Shown piece by piece: positions 34,501-46,600 of a DNA stretch of 64,000 bases. A program made the translations under genes and the position numbers. The stretch is from contig CP136061.1 of NCBI GenBank assembly GCA_032622095.1, positions 11,051,287 to 11,115,286 of the forward strand, written 5' to 3'. The notes beneath the pieces were generated by a model. That model did no database searches and was not told the origin of the DNA. It worked only from the letters and a program-made list of their open reading frames with translations. Numbering within the stretch: the first letter of the stretch is position 1; each line of letters starts with the position of its first letter. This stretch comes from Siphonodentalium dalli (Eukaryota; Mollusca; Scaphopoda; Gadilida; Siphonodentaliidae).

Positions 34501-36485
34501 CTATGATGTGTCCATAGATAAATCTGTCCTGCAGTCTGCCTCCGACGGAATAGCGACACTACATGCCTCGCTCTGCGGCAAAGACAAATTCTCAACAATT
34601 TCCTCTGTCTTTAAAACAATTCCGCTCACATGACTACCTTCAGCTGAAACGCTCTTTAAAAAATATTTCTCATCAGAAACAACCTTATGATCATCCTCTA
34701 TGCTAAGATTGTTCTCAGATTGGGTTTCAACGTTATTAATGCTAAAATGTTTTTCATTTTTACCAGGGGAACACCCATCTCCACTCACTTCCATTGAATG
34801 CATCTCTTTGCTGCCTACTATCTCCATAGCAACGTCCTCGTGACAAACTGAATCAGCATCTCCAGTTACCGTAGCAACGATACTGACATTGTCTTCAATT
34901 GTTTTTTCAATTATAGGAACTGGTAACCTCTCAGTTTCTTTGTTTATTTCTGTAAATATCGACTCCAAAGAAACAACATATTTAACAGGGTCTATACCGT
35001 CCCCGAACTTTGAATCAGAAAATTTCTTCTCTTGATTTACAGGAACTTGTTGTCTAGCAACGGCTAGATTCTCTCTTGCATCAACAATGACACTGTCTTT
35101 TGGGATGAAATCAGCATGTGAAGTTTCACATGTCGATTTGGATACCAGATCATTTGTAATGACAAAAGTATTAATAGTTTCTGATGTGTCCTGCTTCTCA
35201 TCATTTTTTATCTCGCCATCATCGGGTTGAGATATCTCTGTGGTTTTTATCGTACTTGCATCAGGTTGAGTTTTATCCTCAGATTTTACCATACTGGCAT
35301 CCGGTTGAGAATTATCCTCGGTTTTAACCATGGTAGCAAACAGTTGAGATTTCTCCTCGGTTTTCATAATACTTTCATCACAACGTGGTATGTTCATGGT
35401 TTTTACCGTATTTGTGTACATTCGTGAACTTGCTCCGCTTCCTTGTATAATTTTTATGACTGGAAAATTTCCTGGATATTGCTGGCTGACTGTCAGTTTA
35501 GAAAGAATTTCAACCTTCTTTGTCAACGAAGCATTTTCAGACAAAACAATAGTGTCCTTGACCTTAGCGCTGACCGCTGAATGCTTTTCTTCAACCTTCA
35601 ACTGAGGCATCCTAGCAGCAGAAAGCGGCCGTATGTCATTTGACTTTGAGACAGTTTGTACCGTATTTTGCTCCTTCTTTGTGGCCTGTTCATCATCAGT
35701 AACCATGGTAACTGAAGAATATTCTTCCTTTTTATGAACTGACTCAACTTTCTTCGGATTCACCTTAATAACGTGCACATTGTCTGTTTTCACTGTAGAA
35801 TCGTTCAACTTTGTAGAACATTCTTCAACCACTCTCGGCAAAACTTTCATTGAATGTAGGCTAGCTGCCTTAATTGCGGGAGAGAAATGAGCATCTCGGG
35901 CGTATGAGGTATTTTAGGATTCCTCGTTATGACACAAGTCGGGGCTGATGCATCCATAGATGAGGCTCCCATCTTCACAAAAATGTTCTCCACCTCCTTG
36001 TAATCCTTTTTAAGTCTACTCTGATCTGGATGATGAAGTGATTCCACCTCCTTGTAATCCTTTTTAAGTCTACTCTGATCTGGATGATGAAGTGATTCCA
36101 CCTCCTTGTAATCCTTTTTAAGTCTACTCTGATCTGGATCATGAAGTGATTCCTTTGAGATGTTTTTTATTGCTTTTGACGGCAGTTCGACTTCAGATTT
36201 TCCGTTTTCAGATTTTACTGTAGTTTCGCTGGATGATGTTCCATCATCTACTTTAACACAACTGTCATCACTTCTATCAGCAACGTTGTTATTCTGAGAT
36301 TCTGGGTAATAAGTTTTTAGACGGATGTGCCATGCTAAGCTCGTTACAGCAGAAACCGTCTTGAACTGATGTATTATGTTACGAGGTATGAAGTATATGT
36401 CGTTGTCTCGGAGGAAGATGCGTGAGTATCTGATACCTTCTCGACGGAGGTAATTCAGTTTTGCATCATCTAACCATGTGACACA
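34501..36485 (-). CDS. RSBN1: RSBN1 exon 5 with an 18-aa repeat and an apparent frameshift
   Basis: The acceptor is ATCATTTCAG before 36485. The first 53 codons finish the conserved domain ([39 protein letters not shown]). A low-complexity tail includes three tandem copies of [18 protein letters not shown] (36152-35991). This frame stops at TGA 35849-35847. A second frame opens after a TAA at 35916-35914 and stays open for about 470 codons to TAG at 34503-34501. It is rich in KTE/KSED repeats such as [13 protein letters not shown]. The two frames overlap in 35850-35913. A 1-nt assembly or allelic deletion, or a small unrecognised intron, would join them. The alternative is that the protein ends at 35847. 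Confidence 0.88.
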
Positions 36486-37611
36486 CTGAAATGATTAAAA
36501 CACAAACAGTTAGTCATAAGTTTCAGGTATTTTTTTCAAATTTGGTAACAGCTATATTATTAGTTATTTTACCAACATCAGGGAAATAAATCTCTTCATG
36601 AAGGAGGGACCCAAATAAAGAAAATAATATGGAGGGGGTGGGTTAAAATTCATACAGTAACTGAGGGGGGGGGGGGTCCCAGGCAGTTCTTGACATACAG
36701 ATACTGAGGGGGGATCCCAGGCAGGTCTTGACATACAGATACTGAGGGGGGGGGGGAATCCCAGGCAGTTCTTGACATACAGATACCGGTACTGAGTGGG
36801 GATCCCTGGCAGTTCTTGACATACATATACTGAGGGGGGGGGGGGGGTCCCAGGCAGTTCTTGACATACAGATACTGAGGGGGATCTCAGGCAGTTCTTG
36901 ACATACAGATACTGAGTGGGGGGATCACAGGCAGGTCTTGACATACAGATACTGAGGGGGATCTCAGGCAGTTCTTGACATACAGATACTGAGTGGGGGG
37001 ATCACAGGCAGGTCTTGACATACAGATACTGAGGGGGATCCCAGGCAGTTCTTGACATAGATACTGGGGGGGGGGGGGGAATCCCAGGCAGTTCTTGACA
37101 TACAGATACTGGGGGGGGGGGGGGAATCCCAGGCAGTTCTTGACATACAGCTACTGGGGGGGGGGAATCCCAGGCAGTTCTTGACATAGATACTGAGGGG
37201 GGGGGGGGGGTGGGTAGGTAAAAACCAGACAGGTCTTGACATACAGATGATGTAAACATTATTTATTTAGTATCCCAGATTTATACAACAATTTACAAAA
37301 TGATGTTAATATATATATATGTAAGTATGATAAGTCTGAGAGAGAAGAGGATTTGACATCAAGCGCCAGGCGCTTACATGGAGCCATCTCCTCCATCTCC
37401 TTGACATACAGATACTGGGGGGGGGGGGGGGGGGGGGTGTGGGTTAAAAATCAGACAGGTCTTGACAGACTGATTGGCTATTATTCCACACGATCCTGGT
37501 GGATGAAATCTCATATATTCACCTGAAATAATTTGTTTTCTGAATAAAAATGAAAATAACTAGGCAAGTCTTATCGATATGAAGGGGGTGGGTTAAAATT
37601 CAGGCAGGACC

Positions 37612-37648
<37 letters not shown>

Positions 37649-40600
37649 AAACCATAAAGGTGATTATTCCGGACGATCCTGGTGGATGCAAATATCATAT
37701 ATTCACTTGAAATAATTTGTTTTGTGAATAAAAATGAACAAAACAAAAACATCAAGGTAAAAAAAACCCAGATATTTGATTCTCAGGCAATTTGTTTTGA
37801 AAATCAATGCACGAGCGGGGGTTTTATTTTTATTTTTTAGTAAACATGGGTTATTATACCTTCCAATGTCCAGAAAATGTATGGAGAACCTCGTTTATAA
37901 TGGATATAAACTAATTTAATCTGATAAGAAGAATGATGAGTTATGACATTGTACGTCATACAGGGATACCTAGAATGATATATCTATTGATATGATTTTA
38001 ATATTGGCACAATAATTTGTAACATGCAGAAATACATATCCAATTCATATAAAAATATGGAATGAGAATACATTCGAAACGAAAAGATAAACTGATCTTC
38101 AAAACTATCATAGAAAGTCTTGATTCACTTATTCAGCTAACTAATTAGAGACAGTATACTATGTATGTACCGCAAGGAATGATAGACAATAAAACTTCAA
38201 ATAACCATCATAACATGGCCAATATACACTGCATGTCAAATTGTAGTGCGCTCCGGTTTGCGTATCTTCTATTGCAATAGTGTAGCAAGGGGGAAAAACT
38301 CTATATTGCAGGGTTACTTTCTTACTGTGCAAAGGTCAAATATCCAACTTCCTGCTGATCTTTTATCCAAATATTTCAACACATTAGACTTGGCTAATAA
38401 ACTTTGAGATTTGGACAGCCTGTGGTGACAATATGCCTGATAGTTATCGTTGCCTATGGTCTGTCGTTGAATACCCACACATACACCGTTATATTCAGCC
38501 CCTACTCAATATTTGAAACATAACTAATTTCTGTGTGACAGTTTCCTATTTTTGTTTTAACGGTTTACAACTACGGTGAAAATTGAAATCCAAAATCATA
38601 ATAAAATGGTCCAATATGGGCTTTTGTTTGGATGCCGCAATGCCTGAGAATCAAAACCCTTTATTTTGGCCTAATATTGCAATTATTGATTTTTTTTTTA
38701 ATTCAATAGCTGATTCTAATAATGCCTGCAAATTTTCAAAACAATTTACCGATAAATGCAGGCTGCAGTGAGTGCCGATGGATTCAAATTTGAAATCAAA
38801 GATGGCTGCTGGTGGCCATGTTTTTAACGAATGTCGGAAAATTTGGTACATGTAGGCGCTTATCCAGAGTATACCCTGAAGATCCACATGAAGTTTGGTG
38901 ATGATCGGATGAGAGATGTGACCTGTAAGGTGCCGAAAGATTTAGTCATGCAAGATGGCCACTGGCAGCCATGTTTTTCAAAAAACTTCGGAAAAATTTG
39001 ATTGCTCCAATCTAGTGGGTACCCCGAAGATTCATATGAAGTCTGGTGAAGTGGGATGTCGTCTGTAGGGTGTGCCAAAGGATTTAGTCATGCAAAGAGT
39101 AAAGTCCTAGTATCCAGCCAATTATTCTTGGTTTGGGTAATTGGCCAAATACATGTAGATCCTCATGACACTGGAATATGTATATAGGATTATGCTTTAT
39201 ATAACATTATCTAATTGCGTCCCTTACCAAAAAGATAATGAAATATTAATAATTCAATTCGTAACTATATAAATTTTGGTATATGAAGCGCGATGGTTAT
39301 GCATTTTTGAATCTGGATGGAACATAAATATGAACTGCTTTTACTATTTCTAAATTTATAGTGATACTCAAGCGATTATCTCCATAGAGTAAATAGGTGT
39401 GTTTTGATATTGACATCCAGGAATCCCAATTGTAAATATGGAACAGCAATAACACTGTACTTCTAGGAACAAGCGTATAATAAAGTACTAAACATTTTTT
39501 CAGAATAATATTCCTTGAAGCACAATTGGGTAGAGATGTACAGTAATGGTCTAATTAATCGACCTCTTAACCACAGCAGAATTATGGGTAACTTTTCAGG
39601 ATTTAGTCGGAAATATGGCTTGTTGCCATTCATCGGAAAGCAACAAGCCATATTTCTGACTAAATCCTGAAAAGTTACCCATAATTCTGCTGTGGTTAAG
39701 AGGTCGATTAATTAGACCATTATTGTAAATCAATTGAATTGTGCATAAGTCAAATTAGTAATAAATGTGAAAAATGGGGGTGAGTAGGTACAATTGTGTA
39801 TGGGTGTAGGGGTGTGTCGGGTGTATAGGGGTGTATAGGGGTGTGTAGGGGGAGTAAATACCTGAGACATAGGAGGTTCATGTAAGTTGTATGGTTTATG
39901 CCATTATGGCAAAGGGGATGTCAATCTAGTAACTACAAACTGGGTGGATAGACACCACACCGGCCCACCGGACTAGCAGGAAAATACTAGTATGAAGGGT
40001 CGACTGGTAACCGAGAGGGATCCCTCGGTTATCTACAGGTCAACAAAGGATACAGGATAGTAAAATGGCCGATCATTCTGCCGCCATATATGTAAATTTT
40101 TCATTACATTTTTCACGTGATATGTGTATAAAATAAATGTATGCATACCACGACGGAAAAGGAACATAGCAGTAAGACTTATTAAAGACATGGGGATATC
40201 TTATGGTTATGTTGCCCAATTTGTACAGGTACATGTTTCCCCGTGGGGGGTGAGTAGGGGGTGTAGGGGTGTGTCGGGTGTATAGGCGTGTGTAGGGGGA
40301 GTAAATACCTGAGACATAGGAGGTTCATGTAAGTCTAGCTGTAACTTCTCAACCAACTGTCGAAAGTCGCCAGCGTGGAAACCTACAACATCCTTCACAA
40401 CTCTCCTATTCTCAGTGTCCCTGAAATAAAATTACATTATTTTATTATAACAGTAAAATATACGCCTGTATAATAAGACATGGGGACCGTTGTTCAGTAA
40501 CAATGGCTGAAATTCAGTTTCACCCCAAACATCAGCCTTCTATGGTCCAATAAGTTATATCCAACACAAGAGCGCATTTATAAAACCATTATAGTGAGTT

Positions 40601-43600
40601 AGTAAGAAAACCACTAAAATCAGCTCAAACTTTAAATATGCTGTTGGGATATACATGTACTAGTAAGCACACTCGTATATGAGAGAGAAGTCACTTCTCC
40701 CTGGAATAAAAGTAGGGAGAAGTGGCACAATTTAGGGAGAAGATATCTCCCAAGTCGCCCTCTAAGCTGGTTCTCTCCCAAGTCGCCCTCTAAGCTGGTT
40801 CTCTCCCAAGTCGTCCTCTAAGCTGGTTCTCTCCCAAGTCGTCCTCCGAGCTGGTTCCTGCGTTGGAAATTATCTCCTAAATTAATAATCATGCTGACAT
40901 TATTATTAGGCACTGGAGAATAATTAATTAATAATAGTGTTAACACTATTATTAGGCACCTGAGAGTAATCGTGCTGACACTATTATTAGGCACCTGAGA
41001 GTAATCGTGCTGACACTATTATTAGGCACCTGAGAGTAATCCTGCTGACACTATTATTAGGCACCTGAGTGTAATCATGCTGACACTATTATTAGGCACC
41101 TGAGAGTAATCATGCTGACAGTATTATTAGGCACCTGAGAGTAATCATGCTAACACTATTATTAGGCACCTGAGAGTAATCGTGCTGACACTATTATTAG
41201 GCACCTGAGAGTAATCATGCTGACAGTATTATTAGGCACCTGAGAGTAATCATGCTAACACTATTATTAGGCACCTGAGAGTAATCGTGCTAACACTATT
41301 ATTAGGCACCTGAGAGTAATCGTGCTGACACTATTATTAGGCACCTGAGAGTAATCGTGCTAACACTATTATTAGGCACCTGAGAGTAATCATGCTGGTC
41401 ATCCTATAATCCCCGTTGCGGGCAGTAAACCCAGGTGCGGGCATCAGTAAACTGCACATCGGGCGATAACAGTTAAAGAGTTTTTCATACCAGGGCTACA
41501 TGTAGTCTAATTAGTTAAAAGTAGTCAGTTTATAAATTGTACCAACCAATGGAAGACGTATATGACAGGTAATACCTATTTATGCTGTGATAGGAGTTCA
41601 GAGAAAATTCAGATATAAGTTCTCGAGAAATCACAATCTTAGTCGAGCGCATTCAGAATTTTGGGGTAAATTTAAGTTTCATTCAGCAAAACTTTCACTG
41701 CAAACACTTCTCAAGAATGTTTTTGAAAAAGTGGAGCAACTGTATATGGGACACTCTATCCGTGATGTGTTTTGATACTAAAAAACCCAAATCCCTATCC
41801 AGTATCTTGAATAAAGACATCTTTCCAAACATACTGTACATCGATAAGGCCAAAGCGAAAAATAGGCATGTTTCCACTCCCCCGCCCGCCCCCACCTCAA
41901 AACCCCCCGACGAAACTCACTTTATTTATTTTCCAAATGCCGAAAAATAAAATACGATGTATTTACTATTTCCACGTGAATTAATACTACACTATTTATA
42001 TTGTTATATATAGACCTCTCACATAAGCAAGCATACTAAAATTGTCTCCTTATTTGGTTATTAAATCGACCCACTGACAATAAAATTCCGTGTTGTGACC
42101 GATATAGCAACAGATTGTAAACAAAAACAAACGCGCACGTGGTTTTCAGACACACTGTAAAATGAAGCTCCATGGCGGCATTAGGGTGATGAGTTTATGA
42201 CCGCATTATTAATGTACGTCAACTAACGACATGCCCAAATATACCGGAAAAATAATGCTACACAATATTTACGCGAACGCAATCGCAAAGAATACATCTG
42301 TCCCAAAACTTCCAACGGTGTCTGAAAAGAACGGACTGTAACAACCGGATGATATAGGCCTACGGTAGTTTACCGAACGGAAGCCGGAGTGTATATTTAC
42401 CGGAAGATCTAAAACAATTTTGCCAACATCCGGGAAATAGTGTCAACATGTCATCCCAAACAAGTGCCAGCAGCGTGTTGGCACTTAAGTTTTTTAAATG
42501 CATACACATGGCGCAAGGCAGAAACAAAATGACAAAGGTTCCCCACTGCAACACCTTTTTTCAAGTCTATGAAAAGAATCACCCCAAAGGCCTTGACGCC
42601 CAATTATGTGGAAAGTTATTCTACACTGTTGTAAATATTGAAACTAGTTGTTTTATTGAATATTAATGAACATATGTACAATTTGCACATGTAGATTTAA
42701 TACAAGGCACTGAAATTCAGTACATACATTGTTAGCCTTCACAATAAGTTCATAAATGACATAATTATTAGAAAGATAGCACAAATATGATATTTGAATT
42801 TCCCCGCGAAAAAATAAAGTGAAAAAAATAAATAAAGTGAAAAGCCACCCCCCCCCCCCGCCCCTGTTTTTTTTATGGATGGGAGTGGAAACACACCTAT
42901 TTTTCGCTTTGGTCTAAAGTAAAACGTAATGCGGCCAAATTCGTGCCTGCTTTGGGGTTTACTCCGACACCGTGGAGTATCACATGCAATTGTCAATATT
43001 TTTCTACTTAAATGCAGCAAATGAATGTAGATTTAGTTTCCTAAACTAACTGTAACAATGTAACGTTGACAACAATGTCAAAATTTATCACCACGCACTC
43101 ATCTTAGAGCCGAAAACACACAAAATTGAAAAATGGAAACTTAATTTCCCAGCTCATCGAGCAGCGGGTATTATAGGATGACCAGCTTGGTAATAGTGCT
43201 GACACTATTATTAGACACCTGAGAGTAATCGTGCTGACACTATTATTAGACACCTGAGAGTAATCGTGCTGACAGTATTATTAGGCACCTGAGAGTAATC
43301 GTGCTGACAGTATTATTAGACACCTGAGAGTAATCGTGCTGACACTATTATTAGACACCTGAGAGTAATCATGCTGACACTATTATTAGGCACCTGAGAG
43401 TAATCATGCTGACACTATTAGTAGGCACCTGAGAGTAATCATGCTGACACTATTAGTAGGCACCTGAGAGTAATCGTGCTGACACTATTTATAGGCACCT
43501 GAGAGTAATCATGCTGACACTATTATTAGGCACCTGCGAGTAATCGTGCTGACAGAATTATTAGGCACCTGCGAGTAATCGAGCTGACAGTAATATTCGG

Positions 43601-46600
43601 CACCTGAGAGTAATCGTGCTGACACTATTATTAGGCACCTGAGAGTAATCATGCTGACGATCAGACACCATTATTAGGCACCTGAGAGTAGCATACTGAA
43701 TGTAATACCGGTACTTACGTTTCTCCATATTTGATAGCTTGCAGAACACCGACTGCCGCAGTTGTTTGTCGGTCGAATCCATAACCAACATGATCAGCGT
43801 GAGCTCTCGTTCTATCTTCTACCAACAGCTCCCTGGGCTCCGATGATCTCGGCAGATAATGTAAATTCCTGAGTTCATTGGACATTCTGCAACAACACCA
43901 ATGTGAAGTGTAGCATACCCGGTACTAATAATAATATGAAGTGTGACATACCCGGTACTAATAATAATATGAAGTGTGACATACCCGGTACTAATAATAA
44001 TATACTATTCTCCCGGTACTAATAATAATATAAGATACCCAGGGGGGAGATATCGTGTTACACCGGTACTAATAATAATATAAGATATCCAGGGGGGAGA
44101 TATCGTGTTACACCGGTACTAATAATAATATACTATTCTCCCGGTACTAATAATAATATACTATTCTCCCGGTACTAATAATAATATACTATTCTCCCGG
44201 TACTAATAATAATATGCTATTCTCGTGTTTTACAGGTAACAACTAGGGGGCCGTCACAAAATGACGGGTATACAATTGTTCTTTGTTACTTTCTAGTGTC
44301 CGCGGTCATGAACAAATTCTCATTTCTATATAAGAAATGCAATGGTCATGCTTCTCTTTTTTGTCACTGGATGCACGAGGGAACACTTTATTTCATTAAA
44401 ACTGTATTTCTACACATACCCACCCCACATATATGCGCATGCACATATTGAACGAAACAAAATCAGCATATTACTTTAAATATTATTATATACAAACTGA
44501 AACATACTCAATTCGGGTGCGTTTATTCAGCGATGAAGGGGGCTTGCGGCACATTTTGATCTTAAACGGATCACCTTGGGAGCCTGCATTCAGTATGTAA
44601 CCTAAGGATCACAGGCCCATTTGTGGGAACACTTTATTTGAAATAAAACAGTATTTCCCCCCCCCCCCCCCCCTCCTTCTCCCCAACCCACATATACATG
44701 TATATGATGCACATACAGAAAGCAACAATCAAGATATTTTACTTTATTACTACATGTATATACATGTACTAACTGAAACAGGTTCCATTCGGGAGCCTTT
44801 ATTTAGCGATGCAAGAGCCTGCCGCGCCTTTGCGCACATTATATGACCTTAAACAGCGCACGCTTCGTGCACATTTTGATCTTTTAAACATTCTTTCATT
44901 AGATTTACATTCAACTGAAACATTAAAAGAGCATTAATGAGCGTGGGCAGTATTGTTTACACTATATTAGTCCCGGCTCGCGTGGGCAGTATTGTTTACA
45001 CTATATTAGTCACGGCTCGGTGAGCGTGGGCAGTATTGTTTACACTATATTAGTCCCGGCTCGGTGAGCGTGGGCAGTATTGTTTACACTATATTAGTCC
45101 CGGCTCGGTGAGCGTGGGCAGTATTGTTTACACTATATTAGTTCCGGCTCGCGTGGGCAGTATTGTTTACACTATATTAGTTCCGGCTCGGTGAGCGTGG
45201 GCAGTATTGTTTACACTATATTAGTCCCGGCTCGCGTGGGCAGTATTGTTTACACTACATGTATATTAGTCCCGGCTCGGTGAGCGTGGGCAGTATTGTT
45301 TACACTATATTAGTCCCGGCTCGGTGAGCGTGGGCAGTATTGTTTACACTATAATAGACCCGGCTCGCGTGGGCAGTATTGTTTACACTATATTAGTCCC
45401 GGCTCGCGTGGGCAGTATTGTTTACACTATATTAGTCCCGACTCGGGAATGTGGTTTTTCTAACCGAGTTCCGGCGAATCTACTGTGTACCCACTGACTG
45501 TCAGACTGTGTCCATTCACCATCTTCCGCACAACTTTCATAACAAAGACAGCATTCTTTACGTATGTTTACACCGAACTGGCAAATTAAAATACCATATT
45601 AGCATATCTCGACTCTACACCCATTACATGCACTTTCATGACAAAATCAACATTTGTTACTTCTATTCACACTCAACCTGAACTGACAAATTAATTTAGC
45701 GCCTATTTGCAACAACGCTGTTAGCTCGCATGGAAGTTTCGTCGACAATAGCAAAGATACTGTGGGTTTGTGTGCGACATCATTTCGACAAACGTCATAA
45801 GAAATAGTCTATACTTGAGTGCAAATACTGCATTTCGGGACCATGTTAGATCTCAGGTTTGCTTTGACCAATCAACTTAAAATTTGGTGAGTCACCTTTT
45901 ACGACACAATATACATGTAGGCCGTGGTACAAATTTGGGCCACATTGCACGCATGGTTGAAAAGTTATAGCCGCACCAAAAGCGTGACCGAGCTATACAC
46001 AGACAGACAGACAGACACACACACACACACAGACGACGGGTTTTATATATATAGATAATCGGGTGTCTGACCAGGTGACACAGGGTCAGCGAATATCACA
46101 GCTAGCCCTCCTGAATGACAGTAACAAGACAGAATGGAGGACTGGCTGATGGAATATAACGACTTTCAGTTTGTCAACAGTATAGTGAAAGACATGGCTT
46201 GAAACTATCCATCATATAATTTTCCCACATGATGAAGATTGTGCACGATGTATGGGTGACGTGAGAATGGGTGGATGTCTGCTAGTCATATTAAAGAAGA
46301 GGCTAAATATAATGACCAAGGTCCCAATTTATCACAGACAAATTGTTCCTCGTCGATATAAATTTAGAAATATTTACACTCACACATGCATTCGCGTTGT
46401 GGAACATGAATGCAGGACGTTGGTTGGTCGAAATTAGGTCACATGACATCGCATGCTGACCCCAACTTGCATCCATTTTTGTGTAGACGCAACTTGTACC
46501 GATACACGATAATAACGTTGGAAATGGGAGCTTAAAACTCTTTTAACCCTTTACCCAACAAACCGGCCAAAACCGGCCAAATAAAGCTTCAACAGCCTAA

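Noticed and set aside
36564-37259. Proline-rich frames ([12 protein letters not shown] type) on the minus strand
   Set aside because: Translation of the G-run minisatellite inside an RSBN1 intron.
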